Source: Paraplanobispora siamensis
GTDB taxonomy: Bacteria; Actinomycetota; Actinomycetes; Streptosporangiales; Streptosporangiaceae
Assembly (NCBI RefSeq): GCF_016863175.1
Contig: NZ_BOOJ01000069.1
Span: 18,718 to 82,717, forward strand
Reading direction: 5' to 3'
Length of the DNA: 64,000 nt
Within the stretch, counting starts at the first letter, position 1; each line of letters opens with the position of its first letter. The notes beneath the pieces are model-generated. The model was not told the origin of the DNA and searched no databases. It saw only the letters and a list, made by a program, of their open reading frames with translations. Positions 8,386-17,449 of this stretch are shown here, in pieces. The position numbers were made by a program, and so were the translations under genes.

Positions 8386-8810
8386 AGGGGCGCAGCCACG
8401 GCGGCCCGTCCTGCGCCCCTTCCCGACGGCATGGCCGCGAGGCAACGGCGGCCCGCCCTGAACGGCCCCGCTGCCGATTGCTTCAGCCGCTCACAGGACA
8501 CTGGGCGTCCGGGAAAGGTCCGGCACTACGGCGGGTCATGAGTACGGCGGGCCGGGGACGGGCGCGGAGCGGGCGGGTGTGCAGGCCGACGTGTAAAAGG
8601 ACCGCACCCCGCGCGCCCGGGCAGGCCGGAGGCCTGAACGCGCCAGAGCCCCGCTGAGACGGCCGGCCGGAACACCCGCCCGCCCAGCGCCCTACCCACC
8701 CTCGCCCCGGTGGTGAAACACCCGGCCACGTCCCCGCCCCGGCTCTGCCCGCCGTACAACGGCGCCGACCACCACCGCTCCCCGTCCCGCCGTACCGGCG
8801 CCGGTGCCTT
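8386..8810. repeat. right arm of long inverted repeat
   Basis: Reverse complement of the left arm at 7317-7575. The inner part (8386-8501) matches 7457-7572; the 23-bp identical block is at 8661-8683, and the outer part (8737-8810) matches 7317-7388. About 160 bases (8502-8660) have no counterpart on the left, so this arm has an insertion or the left a deletion. It fills most of the 8373-8840 gap, where no convincing gene is seen. Confidence 0.72.
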
Positions 8811-8840
8811 GTCCGGCACCCGCGCCGTGCCCGGCGGCGA

Positions 8841-9890
8841 TCAGGCGTTCTGGGCGATGGTGTACAGGTCCTTGGCGATGTTGCCGAAGTAGGGGCCGTA
8901 CATCGTGCCCTGGTCGTCGCTGTATTTGAAGCTGCTCACCGAGGTGATGACGCCGCGGCCGGTGGCGGGGTTGAAGTCGCTGAACCAGGGGCCGCCGCTG
9001 GAGCCGGCGGTCATGGTGCAGCCGAGGCCCTGGTCGCCGGTCTGGTCGTGGGGGTCGGCGCGGACGGGGCCGGCGCAGTAGATCAGGTGCTCGCCGTTGT
9101 AGGGCGGATCGACGGGGAAGCCGAAGCCGTAGGTCTGGCGGCCGCGGGGGGCGCCGAAGGAGATGTCCTGGGCGCCGACGACGTCGGCGAGGTGCTTGGT
9201 GCCGTTCTTGTTGAGGGCGACCATGCCGACGTCGTGGTTGTCGTCCGCGCTGCGGGACCACGGGCCGGCCACGAACATGCGGCGGGCGGTGAACTGCCCG
9301 TACGGCTGGCGGCCCCGGTCGTAGCCCGGGACGAAGGTCCAGTTGTCCGCCCACGCGCCGGTGCCGTCCTTGACGCAGTGCCCGGCGGTGACGACCAGGT
9401 CCTTGTTGGCGCCCTTCACCGAGCTGGCCGAGCACACGAAGTCGACCCCGCCCAGGGTGAGGAACACGCGCCCGGTGGTCCTGCCCACCAGCCCGCCGGC
9501 GGTCCAGCGGGACCCGCCGGTGGAGGTGGCGGTGGAGGCGCCGGCGCCGGGCCGGGCGGCCTGGTGGCGGGCCGGGACGCGCGGACCGACGAGCGCGCCC
9601 TTCAGCGTTCCGAGCAGGCTGATCGGCAGGGCGGCCGCCATCCGGCCGGGAGTCCAGTAGTCGAGCACGCGGCGCCGCTCCGCCGCGCTGACGGTGGCCA
9701 CGTGCTCGACGACGTCGGTCCCGCCCGGGATCGTCGCGGTGGTGCGGACGGCGGTCCCGAGCGGCCGGAGTGCCTGGGCGGCGCTCGCGGCCCGGAAGCG
9801 GTTCTCTGTGTTCGTCACATCGGCGGAAGGGGCGCCCATCAGTCCGGCGACGACGGAAGCGGCCACAAGCAGGGCGAGGCTCGAGGTCAT
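8841..9890 (-). CDS. secreted trypsin-like serine peptidase
   Basis: A 349-residue exported S1-family serine protease. A hydrophobic signal peptide occupies about 1-20 (LALLVAASVVAGLMGA), followed by a pro-region to about 125 and the catalytic domain. The triad is H171 in VVTAGHC, D220 in DNHDVGM and S298 in AGSSGGPW; a disulphide pair C291/C272-ish and C153/C172 is plausible. No basic n-region precedes the hydrophobic core, so the true start may be slightly upstream or the protein may be cleaved inefficiently. It is a paralogue of the next gene upstream and probably arose by tandem duplication. Substrate unknown. Confidence 0.88.
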   Translation of the reverse strand: MTSSLALLVAASVVAGLMGAPSADVTNTENRFRAASAAQALRPLGTAVRTTATIPGGTDVVEHVATVSAAERRRVLDYWTPGRMAAALPISLLGTLKGALVGPRVPARHQAARPGAGASTATSTGGSRWTAGGLVGRTTGRVFLTLGGVDFVCSASSVKGANKDLVVTAGHCVKDGTGAWADNWTFVPGYDRGRQPYGQFTARRMFVAGPWSRSADDNHDVGMVALNKNGTKHLADVVGAQDISFGAPRGRQTYGFGFPVDPPYNGEHLIYCAGPVRADPHDQTGDQGLGCTMTAGSSGGPWFSDFNPATGRGVITSVSSFKYSDDQGTMYGPYFGNIAKDLYTIAQNA

Positions 9891-9941
9891 AGGAGCCGAG
9901 TTTGCACTACCCGATGTGTTGTTGTGGCTACTTTCGGCAAT

Positions 9942-10955
9942 CTACGGCGTGCCGGTGCTCTGTGCGGCGTCGTAGACGGCTTTGGCCTCCGTGCCGAAGT
10001 ACGGGCCGAACATCCAGCCGCTGGCGAAGTTGTACTTGAAGCTGTTCACCGAGTTCTGCGTGCCCAGCCCGGTGCTCTCGTTGAAGTTGAGGAACCACGG
10101 CCCGCCGCTGGATCCTCCGGTCATGTTGCAGTTCAGGCCGAGGTCGCGGCTGGCGAGGAAGTCGTCGAAGGCCCGGCCGCTGCAGTAGATCAGCCTGGAG
10201 CCGTCGTAGGGACTGGCGGCCGGATAGCCGAAGGCGTGCATCTGCTGGCGCCTGGCCTGGTTGAAGGCGATGCCCTGGCCGCCGACCACGTCGGTCAGCC
10301 GCCTGCCGTTCAGCGGGGCCACCACGGCGGCGGCCATGTCGTGGTTGATGTCCTCGCTGTTGTTCCACTGGGGGGTCGTGTAGAGCGTGGTCGCCACCCA
10401 CGTGCCGTGCGGCCGCTCGCCGTTGTTGTAGCCCGGCACGAAGACCCAGTTGGTGTGGAAGGCCCCGCCCATCTTCACGCAGTGCCCGGCGGTGATCACG
10501 GTGCTCTTGTTCTCGCTGGTGACGGCGTTGCCGGAGCAGGAGGCGTTGCGTCCCTGATAGGTGAAGAACACCCGGCCGGCGGTCTTGGTGATCTCCCCGC
10601 CCCGCGTCCAGGGCGAGCCGGAGGAGGCGCGGGCCGCGGGGGCGCGGGAGTCCGCGACGTCCTCGGCGGGGTCGGCGGGGACCGAGAAGGGCTGGGCCTG
10701 TGCGGAGTTGGTCTCCGCGGTGAGGCGCACGCCGCCCTTTCTGGGCGCCAGGGCGTCCAACGGCAGTGCCGCCTCCATTTTCGCCTCGGTCCAGTAACGC
10801 TGGACGACGCGCTGCTCGCTCTTGGTGTCGGCGGCCTCCTCCTCGGCGGGCGGGGCGGCGGGTGCTGCGGTGGCGCTGTGCGCGACCGCCGCGGGGAGCA
10901 GGGTGCTTCCCGCGGCGAGGGCGAGGATCGGAACCAGGCGTGCCGTGCGGCGCAT
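9942..10955 (-). CDS. secreted trypsin-like serine peptidase (paralogue)
   Basis: A 337-residue exported S1-family protease. The signal peptide is clear (MRRTARLVPILALAAGSTLLPAAVAHSATA, cleavage after AHSA or ATA). A pro-region containing YWTEAKMEAALP parallels YWTPGRMAAALP in the downstream paralogue. The catalytic triad is H158 in VITAGHC, D206 in INHDMAA and S283 in GGSSGGPW. The two genes are in the same direction, 51 bases apart, and may be co-transcribed. The upstream 140 bases are AT-rich for this genome and probably hold the promoter, shared as a divergent region with dxr. Confidence 0.9.
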   Translation of the reverse strand: MRRTARLVPILALAAGSTLLPAAVAHSATAAPAAPPAEEEAADTKSEQRVVQRYWTEAKMEAALPLDALAPRKGGVRLTAETNSAQAQPFSVPADPAEDVADSRAPAARASSGSPWTRGGEITKTAGRVFFTYQGRNASCSGNAVTSENKSTVITAGHCVKMGGAFHTNWVFVPGYNNGERPHGTWVATTLYTTPQWNNSEDINHDMAAAVVAPLNGRRLTDVVGGQGIAFNQARRQQMHAFGYPAASPYDGSRLIYCSGRAFDDFLASRDLGLNCNMTGGSSGGPWFLNFNESTGLGTQNSVNSFKYNFASGWMFGPYFGTEAKAVYDAAQSTGTP

Positions 10956-11139
10956 TTGTACCTCCCGAGACCTGATGCTGGTTCGGGAAGCTAGTGCGCT
11001 GCATATCCGTATTTCTCAAAATTCGCGACTATTGATATAGCAGGATTCGGGCGTAAATATCGCTATTCACCGTGCGTTTCTGGCATCACAGATCTCCATG
11101 CCGGTTCGACATGGGTACGGCACCCGCGAGAATGGGGCC

Positions 11140-12324
11140 GTGCAGCCAGACATCACGCGTTCCGTCGTCCTGCTCGGCTCGACCGGCTCCATCGGGACCC
11201 AGTCCCTCGACGTCATCGCCCGCAACCCGGAGAGCCTCCGGGTGGTGGCGCTGGCCGCCGGGGGCGGCCGGATCGACCTGCTCGCCCGCCAGGCCGCCGA
11301 GTTCCGGCCCGAGGTCGTGGCCGTGGCCGACCCGTCGGCCGTCCCCGCGCTGAAGGAGGCCCTGGCGGCCCGCGGCGTGAGCGCGAAGGTCCTCGCGGGC
11401 CCCGAGGGCGTCGCCGAGGCGGCGACCTGGCCGTGCGACATCGTGCTCAACGGCGTCACCGGCGCGCTCGGGCTGACCTCGACGCTGGCCGCCCTGGAGG
11501 CGGGCCGGACGCTCGCGCTGGCCAACAAGGAGTCGCTCATCGTCGGCGGCCCGCTGGTCAAACGCCTGGCCAAGCCCGGTCAGCTGATCCCGGTGGACTC
11601 CGAGCACTCCGCCCTGGCCCAGTGCCTGTGGGCGGCGGGACCGGCCGGCCAGGACGCCTCGGCCGTACGGAAGCTGATCGTCACGGCGAGCGGCGGGCCC
11701 TTCCGCGGCCGGGCCCGCGCGGAGCTCGGGGACGTCACGCCGGAGCAGGCCCTGGCCCATCCGACGTGGTCGATGGGCCCGGTCATCACCGTGAATTCCG
11801 CCACACTCGTCAACAAGGGCCTGGAGGTCATCGAGGCCCACCTGCTCTTCGACATCGGCTTCGACCGGATCGAGGTCGTGGTCCACCCGCAGTCGGTCAT
11901 CCACTCGATGGTGGAGTTCGTGGACGGCTCGACCATCGCCCAGGCCAGCCCGCCCGACATGCGGCTGCCGATCGCGCTCGCCCTCGGCTGGCCCGGGCGG
12001 GTCCCCGGCGCCGCCGCCCCCGTCGACTGGACCACGGCCCACACCTGGACCTTCGAGCCGCTCGACGACGAGGCCTTCCCCTCCGTCGCGCTCGCCCGCC
12101 ACGTCGGCTCGGCGGGCGGTACGGCCCCCGCCGTCTACAACGCCGCCAACGAGGTATGCGTGGACGCGTTCATGGCCGGGCGCCTGCCGTTCCTGGGCAT
12201 CGTGGACACCGTGGCCGCGGTCGTCGCCGAGCACGACGTCACCGGGGCGGGCTCGGTCGAGGAGGTCCTGGCGGCCGACGCCTGGGCCCGGGCGCGGGCG
12301 CGTGAGCTCACCGCCACTACCTAG
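11140..12324 (+). CDS. dxr: 1-deoxy-D-xylulose-5-phosphate reductoisomerase
   Basis: A 394-residue enzyme that rearranges and reduces 1-deoxyxylulose 5-phosphate to methylerythritol 4-phosphate with NADPH, the committed step of the MEP isoprenoid pathway. The nucleotide-binding GSTGSIGTQ, the substrate and metal region [15 protein letters not shown], and TASGGPFRG are all intact. I chose GTG 11140 because it places the Rossmann motif ten residues in; an in-frame ATG at 11098 would add 14 residues. ispG follows after 36 bases. In most actinomycetes an M50 site-2 protease gene (rseP/rip1) lies between dxr and ispG; it is absent here. Confidence 0.95.
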   Translation: MQPDITRSVVLLGSTGSIGTQSLDVIARNPESLRVVALAAGGGRIDLLARQAAEFRPEVVAVADPSAVPALKEALAARGVSAKVLAGPEGVAEAATWPCDIVLNGVTGALGLTSTLAALEAGRTLALANKESLIVGGPLVKRLAKPGQLIPVDSEHSALAQCLWAAGPAGQDASAVRKLIVTASGGPFRGRARAELGDVTPEQALAHPTWSMGPVITVNSATLVNKGLEVIEAHLLFDIGFDRIEVVVHPQSVIHSMVEFVDGSTIAQASPPDMRLPIALALGWPGRVPGAAAPVDWTTAHTWTFEPLDDEAFPSVALARHVGSAGGTAPAVYNAANEVCVDAFMAGRLPFLGIVDTVAAVVAEHDVTGAGSVEEVLAADAWARARARELTATT

Positions 12325-12360
12325 ACTGGAACGCGTCGTCGACTCTTCAAAGGGCTGAAA

Positions 12361-13527
12361 ATGACTTCTGTTGCTCTCGGTATCCCCTCCGTCAGGATCA
12401 AGCCGATCGCCGAGCGACGCCGTTCCCGCCAGATCATGGTCGGCTCCGTCCCGGTGGGCGGTGACGCACCCGTCTCGGTCCAGTCCATGACCACCACGGT
12501 CACCGCCGACATCAACGCCACCCTCCAGCAGATCGCCGCGCTGACCGCGTCGGGCTGCCAGATCGTCCGGGTGGCGGTGCCCTCCCAGGACGACGCCGAG
12601 GCGTTGCCGATCATCGCGAAGAAGTCGCAGATCCCGGTGATCGCCGACATCCACTTCCAGCCGAAGTACGTCTTCGCCGCGATCGAGGCGGGCTGCGCGG
12701 CGGTCCGGGTCAACCCGGGCAACATCAAGAAGTTCGACGACAAGGTCGGTGAGATCGCCAAGGCCGCGGCCGACCACGGGGTGCCGATCCGCATCGGCGT
12801 CAACGCCGGTTCGCTCGACCCGCGCCTGCTGCAGAAGTACGGCAAGGCCACGCCCGAGGCGCTGGTGGAGTCGGCGCTGTGGGAGTGCTCGCTGTTCGAG
12901 GAGCACGGCTTCCGGGACATCAAGATCTCGGTCAAGCACAACGACCCGGTCGTCATGATCCAGGCCTACCGGCTGCTCGCGCAGAAGTGCGACTACCCGC
13001 TGCACCTGGGCGTCACCGAGGCCGGCCCGGCCTTCCAGGGCACCATCAAGTCGGCGGTGGCCTTCGGCGCGCTGCTGGCCGAGGGCATCGGCGACACCAT
13101 CCGCGTCTCGCTGTCGGCCCCGCCGGTGGAGGAGATCAAGGTCGGCATCGGCATCCTGGAGTCGCTGGGCCTGCGCGAGCGCGGCTTGGAGATCGTCTCC
13201 TGCCCGTCGTGCGGCCGGGCCCAGGTCGACGTCTACACCCTGGCCGAGCAGGTCCAGGCCGGCCTGGAGGGGCTGAAGGTCCCGCTGCGGGTGGCGGTCA
13301 TGGGCTGCGTCGTCAACGGTCCGGGCGAGGCCCGCGAGGCCGACCTGGGCGTCGCCTCGGGCAACGGCAAGGGCCAGATCTTCGTCAAGGGCGAGGTCAT
13401 CAAGACCGTGCCCGAGTCGCAGATCGTCGAGACCCTGATCGAGGAGGCCCTGCGGCTGGCCGAGGAGATGGGCGTCGAGGTCGACCTCGACGACGACGCC
13501 CCCGGCCCCGAGGTCGTCGTGCGCTGA
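12361..13527 (+). CDS. ispG: flavodoxin-dependent (E)-4-hydroxy-3-methylbut-2-enyl-diphosphate synthase
   Basis: A 388-residue [4Fe-4S] enzyme that reductively opens methylerythritol cyclodiphosphate to HMBPP, the penultimate MEP step. The cluster ligands C281 and C284 ([11 protein letters not shown]), C316 ([12 protein letters not shown]) and E323 are present. The N-terminal TIM barrel shows [13 protein letters not shown] and ADIHFQP. It starts at ATG 12361, with AAAGGG eight bases upstream, and is almost certainly co-transcribed with dxr. Also known as gcpE. Family and function are secure. Confidence 0.96.
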   Translation: MTSVALGIPSVRIKPIAERRRSRQIMVGSVPVGGDAPVSVQSMTTTVTADINATLQQIAALTASGCQIVRVAVPSQDDAEALPIIAKKSQIPVIADIHFQPKYVFAAIEAGCAAVRVNPGNIKKFDDKVGEIAKAAADHGVPIRIGVNAGSLDPRLLQKYGKATPEALVESALWECSLFEEHGFRDIKISVKHNDPVVMIQAYRLLAQKCDYPLHLGVTEAGPAFQGTIKSAVAFGALLAEGIGDTIRVSLSAPPVEEIKVGIGILESLGLRERGLEIVSCPSCGRAQVDVYTLAEQVQAGLEGLKVPLRVAVMGCVVNGPGEAREADLGVASGNGKGQIFVKGEVIKTVPESQIVETLIEEALRLAEEMGVEVDLDDDAPGPEVVVR

Positions 13528-13568
13528 CCTGCCCGCGTCCCTGCGGCGGTCTGCGCCGGGCCCGGGAT

Positions 13569-13607
13569 GATTACACGTAGCAATCGATTGACTACATAAT
13601 GGTAATC
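13569..13607. promoter_or_regulatory. nested AT-rich dyad, candidate operator
   Basis: A nested symmetrical element lies between ispG and the secreted hydrolase. The outer arms are GATTAC (13569-13574) and GTAATC (13602-13607), the inner arms are GTAG and CTAC, and the centre is the perfect palindrome CAATCGATTG (13581-13590). It is strikingly AT-rich for the region and sits 77 bases before the downstream GTG start, so it is a plausible repressor site over a promoter. No regulator gene is adjacent. Confidence 0.5.
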
Positions 13608-13683
13608 GTCTGCCCGGATGACCCGTCCCCGCGACGACTTCCGAGGGACCATCTCCTCTGGCACCAGCGAGGGGAGAGACCCA

Positions 13684-15255
13684 GTGAAGAGGGTCGTGGG
13701 GGTCACCGGCGTCGCCGTCATGCTTGCCGTCACCGTCGGAGCGCCGCCACAGGCGGCCGCGCAGGTTCACCCGGGGGCAGGGAGGCTGACCTGGGGGCCG
13801 TGCGACGGGACGGGCGCCCGGGAGCCCGCGGACCCGGGGGTGGAGTGCGCGACGCTCCGGGTGCCGCTCGACTACCGCGAGCCGTACCAGACGATCTCCA
13901 TCGCCCTGAACCGCATCAAGGGCCGGGCCTCCCGGGACCGCGACCACCTGGGTGTCCTGCTGGTCAACCCCGGCGGTCCCGGGGCCTCCGGGCGGAGCCT
14001 GGCCAGGCGGGTCGCGGCGGCGCTGCCTCCGGGCCTGGCCGACCGGTACGACGTGATCGGCTTCGACCCGCGCGGGGTGGGCCGCAGTGAGCCCGCGCTG
14101 CGGTGCATGGACCCGCGCAAGCACTACGCGGCCCCGCGGCCGGACAACGTGCCCAGGAGCACGCGGGAGGAGACGGAGCTCCTGAGCCGGGCCCGCCAGT
14201 ACGCCGAGGCGTGCGAGATGCGGTGGAGCTGGGTGCTGCCCCACATGACCACCGAGAACTCCGCCCGGGACATGGACGCGATCAGGCGGGCGCTGGGCGA
14301 GCCCGAGATCAGCTATCTGGGCTACTCCTACGGGACCTATCTCGGCGCGGTCTACGCGACGCTCTTCCCCGGCCGGGTCAAGCGGCTGGTGCTGGACAGC
14401 GTGGTCGACCCCCGCCGCGTCTGGTACACCGCCAACCTCAACCAGAACGTCGCCTTCGACCGGCGGCACCAGGACTTCCTGCGGTGGGTGGCCCGCCACA
14501 ACGGCGCCTACCGGCTGGGCCAGACCCGCAAGGCCGTCTCCTTCGCCTGGTACTCCACCCGCGAACGGCTGCGCACCCGCCCGGCGGGCGGCGTGATCGG
14601 CCCGAGCGAGTTCGACGACATCTACACCGTCGGCGGCTACTCCGACATGGTCTGGCCGGAGCTGGCCAAGGCGCTGTCCGCCTACGTGCGGCGGGGCGAC
14701 ACCGCGCCCCTGCTGGCCGTGCACCGCCGGTACGCCGCCGGCGACGCCGAGAGCGAGAACGGCTACGCCGTCTATCTGGCGGTGCAGTGCAGCGACGCGG
14801 CCTGGCCGCGCCAGTGGACCCGGTGGCGGGCCGACACGGCGGCGATCCACGCCAACCGGCCCTTCCTCGCCTGGTCGAACGCCTGGTACAACGCGCCGTG
14901 CGTGTTCTGGCCGGGACCGGCCGGCTCCCCGGTGCGGATCCGGGACGACAAGAGGCTCCCGCCGATCCTGCTCCTGCAGTCCCGGCGCGACGCGGCCACC
15001 CCCTACTCCGGGGCGCTGGAGCTGCGCAGGATCTTCTCTCGCTCCCGGCTGGTGGTCGATCCCGGTGGCAACCACGGCGTCTCCTTCGTCGGCAACCAGT
15101 GCGCCGACCGGATCCTGGCCGCCTACCTCAGGGACGGCACGCTGCCGCGTGCCGCGGGAGACTCCGGCGCCGACGCGCGCTGCGCGGCGACTCCGGAACC
15201 GCAGCCGGAGCAGCGGGCCGTCCCCGTGCCGCAGGCGGCCGGGCAGAGCCGCTGA
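13684..15255 (+). CDS. secreted alpha/beta hydrolase, tripeptidyl aminopeptidase type
   Basis: A 523-residue exported S33-like hydrolase resembling Streptomyces tripeptidyl aminopeptidases and the SlpD/SlpE proteins. After a signal peptide (KRVVGVTGVAVMLAVTVGAPPQAAA) come the oxyanion segment NPGGPGASG, the nucleophile elbow GYSYGTYLG, the acid region LLQSRRDAATPYSGA and the catalytic histidine in GGNHGVSF. The C-terminal TAP-like domain with paired cysteines is present. I chose GTG 13684 because GGGGAG lies just upstream and the signal peptide begins there; an ATG at 13618 would add 22 non-conserved residues. Role is probably extracellular peptide turnover. A related protein is encoded at 41250-43007. 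Confidence 0.86.
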   Translation: MKRVVGVTGVAVMLAVTVGAPPQAAAQVHPGAGRLTWGPCDGTGAREPADPGVECATLRVPLDYREPYQTISIALNRIKGRASRDRDHLGVLLVNPGGPGASGRSLARRVAAALPPGLADRYDVIGFDPRGVGRSEPALRCMDPRKHYAAPRPDNVPRSTREETELLSRARQYAEACEMRWSWVLPHMTTENSARDMDAIRRALGEPEISYLGYSYGTYLGAVYATLFPGRVKRLVLDSVVDPRRVWYTANLNQNVAFDRRHQDFLRWVARHNGAYRLGQTRKAVSFAWYSTRERLRTRPAGGVIGPSEFDDIYTVGGYSDMVWPELAKALSAYVRRGDTAPLLAVHRRYAAGDAESENGYAVYLAVQCSDAAWPRQWTRWRADTAAIHANRPFLAWSNAWYNAPCVFWPGPAGSPVRIRDDKRLPPILLLQSRRDAATPYSGALELRRIFSRSRLVVDPGGNHGVSFVGNQCADRILAAYLRDGTLPRAAGDSGADARCAATPEPQPEQRAVPVPQAAGQSR

Positions 15256-15336
15256 CGGCCGCCGTCCGAGATGGCACGTCAAGCCGGTCATGCGTGGGTT
15301 CCTGCCAAAATCGAGGGGGTCGCGTAGGCTGGGCGG

Positions 15337-16182
15337 GTGATGCTGCGTACAACGGCGTCGCGCGTGCTCGACGACAACGATCGTGACGAGGTTCTGGCGC
15401 TTCTCGACGCCGACCCCGTCGTCAACGTCTTCGTCGCCTCCAGGGTCCGTTCGGTCGGGCTCAATCCGGCCCGGCTCGGCGGTCAGATGTGGGGATTCGG
15501 CCCGCGTGGCGGTCTGATCTCTCTGTGTTACGCGGGGGCCAACCTGGTCCCGGTGAACGCCGGCCCCGAGGCCGTTCACGCCTTCGCCGACCGGGCGCGC
15601 AGGCAGGGGCGCCGCTGCTCGTCGATCGTCGGGCCCGCGGGCGCGGTCGAGCTGCTGTGGGAGCGGCTGGAGCCCTCCTGGGGGCCGGCCCGGGCGATCC
15701 GCTGGGCGCAGCCGCTGATGGCCACCTCGACACCCTCGCCGGTGCCGGCCGACCCGCTGGTACGGCGGGTGCGGCCGGAGGAGTTCGAGATCCTGCTGCC
15801 GGCCTGCGTGGCGATGTTCACCGAGGAGGTGGGCGTCTCCCCGGAGGCGGGCGACGGCGGCGCGCTGTACCGCTCACGGGTCGCCGAACTGATCCGCATC
15901 GGCCGTTCCTACGCCAGGATCGAGGACGGCACGGTCGTCTTCAAGGCGGAGATCGGCGCCGTCACCCCGCTGGCCTGCCAGATCCAGGGGGTCTGGGTGC
16001 ATCCCGGCCACCGCGGGAAGGGCCACGCGGTGGCCGGGATGGCCGCGGTGGTCAAGCACGCCCTCGACTGCTTCGCGCCGGTGGTCTCGCTGTACGTCAA
16101 CGACTACAACACCCCGGCCAGGGCCGCCTACCGCAGGGCGGGCTTCAAAGAGATCGACACCTTCATGTCGGTGCTCTTCTGA
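15337..16182 (+). CDS. GNAT family N-acetyltransferase with DUF4081-like N-terminal domain
   Basis: A 281-residue protein with an N-terminal DUF4081 region (about 1-135) and a C-terminal GCN5-related acetyltransferase fold. The acetyl-CoA loop is seen as GVWVHPGHRGKGHAVAGM, followed by LYVNDYNTPARAAYRRAGF, the classic end of a GNAT domain. An acetyltransferase of this two-domain type is conserved near dxr and ispG in many actinobacteria (the mycobacterial counterpart follows gcpE), so this gene is part of that ancient neighbourhood even though a peptidase gene has come between. Either GTG 15337 or ATG 15340 may be the start. Substrate is unknown. Confidence 0.88.
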   Translation: MMLRTTASRVLDDNDRDEVLALLDADPVVNVFVASRVRSVGLNPARLGGQMWGFGPRGGLISLCYAGANLVPVNAGPEAVHAFADRARRQGRRCSSIVGPAGAVELLWERLEPSWGPARAIRWAQPLMATSTPSPVPADPLVRRVRPEEFEILLPACVAMFTEEVGVSPEAGDGGALYRSRVAELIRIGRSYARIEDGTVVFKAEIGAVTPLACQIQGVWVHPGHRGKGHAVAGMAAVVKHALDCFAPVVSLYVNDYNTPARAAYRRAGFKEIDTFMSVLF

Positions 16183-16218
16183 CCCGTCCCCGGCCGGGCG
16201 GGCGGACGGACTGGCGGG

Positions 16219-16599
16219 TCAGGCGGTCGTCCTGACCAGGCGGGTCATCAGGTGTTCCAGCTCGGCATCGGGGGCGTCGGTGAGGCCGGCGTGGACCGGG
16301 CCGGCCTGCACGATCGTGCTGCGCGGCGCGGTCAGCCAGCGGAACCGGCTGCCGAGCGGCTCCGCGGACAGGGGGCCCGTCTCGCCGGCGCAGGAGATCG
16401 GATAGACGCCGAGCGCGTGCCGTACCCCGTCGAGGTCCACGTTGGCGTCGAGCGCGCGCAGCCGCGCCTCGTCCAGCTCCACCTTGGCGCACAGGTAGTC
16501 GCGCGGCTGGCAGTAGAGCAGGATGCCCGCGTTGATCAGCTCGCCCCGCTCGACGCGGGGGATGACCCGGATGACGGCGTACTCGTAGACGTCTTTCAT
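16219..16599 (-). CDS. DUF3037 domain protein
   Basis: A 126-residue protein of the DUF3037 family. The conserved opening YEYAVIRVIPRVERGELINAGILLYC and the later FRWLTAPRSTIVQAGPVHAGLT are typical. Function is unknown; members regularly sit beside a HipA-like kinase, as here. The start ATG at 16599 overlaps the stop of the upstream HipA-like gene by four bases, so the two are translationally coupled. There is no signal peptide or membrane segment. Confidence 0.88.
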   Translation of the reverse strand: MKDVYEYAVIRVIPRVERGELINAGILLYCQPRDYLCAKVELDEARLRALDANVDLDGVRHALGVYPISCAGETGPLSAEPLGSRFRWLTAPRSTIVQAGPVHAGLTDAPDAELEHLMTRLVRTTA

Positions 16600-17414
16600 C
16601 GGATGCCCTTCCAGAACGCGCCGACCGAGCCGGACCTCTTGTCCTCGCGCGGGGCGGGGGTCCCCGTTCCCGGCTCCGGCCGCCACTCCCGCGGCCCGTG
16701 CGCGCGGGCGAGCAGGTGCTCGGTGTAGGCCCGCCGTACGGCCTGCGCGTCGTCGAACCCCGGCTCGTCGGCCAGCCACTCGTCCGGCACCTCGGCCACC
16801 ACCGCGTCGAGGAGCCCGGGGGTGATCCGCTCGCTCAGCTCGGCGTCGGCCTCCTCCATCGCGGTGGCGAAGGGCGCCAGGACGTGGTCGCCCGCGTCGA
16901 AGCCGCGCTGCGGGTCGGCGGTGCGCCAGTTATGGTGGAACCACAGCGCGGCGCCGTGGTCGATCAGCCAGACGTCGCCGTGCCAGAGCAGCAGATTGGG
17001 GTTGCGCCAGCTGCGGTCGACGTTGTGGATCAGCGCGTCGAACCAGAGCAGCCGGGAGGCGAAGACCGGGTCCGGCGGCCAGGCCAGCGGCTCGAACCCC
17101 AGGGCGCCGGGCAGGAAGTCGACGGCGAGGTTGCGTCCGGCGCTGGCCTTGAGCAGGTCCTGGATCTCCTCGTCGGGCTCGCGGGCGCCGAGCTGCGGAT
17201 CGACGTCGATCACCTTCAGCTCGGGGGTGCGCAGGCCGAGCCGCCTGGCCAGCTCGGCGCAGATGACCTCGGCGACCAGCACCCGGGGGCCCTGTCCGGC
17301 CCCCCGGAACTTCACGGCGTAGGTGCCGAGGTCGTCGGCCTCCATCACCCCGGGCAGCGACCCGCCCTCACGCAGCGGCGTGACGTAGCGGGTCGCCGTG
17401 ATCTCTTCCAGCAC
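16596..17414 (-). CDS. HipA-like kinase family protein
   Basis: A 272-residue protein of the HipA-like kinase family. It shows YAVKFRGAGQGPRVLVAEVICAELAR near 32-55 (nucleotide-binding lysine), FDALIHNVDRSWRNPNLLLW near 144-163 (catalytic loop with D and N) and VWLIDHGAALWFHH (DFG-like metal site, here DHG). It lacks the N-terminal HipB-binding part of true HipA toxins, and no HipB-type antitoxin is adjacent, so a toxin role is not supported. It begins with GTG 17414 and is coupled to DUF3037. The pairing is recurrent in bacteria but its role is not known to me. Confidence 0.82.
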   Translation of the reverse strand: MLEEITATRYVTPLREGGSLPGVMEADDLGTYAVKFRGAGQGPRVLVAEVICAELARRLGLRTPELKVIDVDPQLGAREPDEEIQDLLKASAGRNLAVDFLPGALGFEPLAWPPDPVFASRLLWFDALIHNVDRSWRNPNLLLWHGDVWLIDHGAALWFHHNWRTADPQRGFDAGDHVLAPFATAMEEADAELSERITPGLLDAVVAEVPDEWLADEPGFDDAQAVRRAYTEHLLARAHGPREWRPEPGTGTPAPREDKRSGSVGAFWKGIR

Positions 17415-17449
17415 CCGGCCAGGCTATCGGCTCACCCGGGTGCGGCCCG

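Noticed and set aside
7256..8840. An insertion sequence with the inverted arms as its ends
   Set aside because: No transposase, no short terminal repeats and no target duplication seen; the genes inside are a MerR/monooxygenase pair. I report only the inverted repeat.
11086..15579. A minus-strand open frame of about 1500 codons across dxr, ispG and the peptidase gene
   Set aside because: Its translation is Arg/Gly/Asp/His-rich, without domains, and lies opposite well-recognised genes. It is the expected antisense artefact of GC-rich codons.
16596..17414. A HipAB toxin-antitoxin pair
   Set aside because: The protein lacks the N-terminal part of HipA toxins and the partner is DUF3037, not a HipB-type DNA-binding protein.
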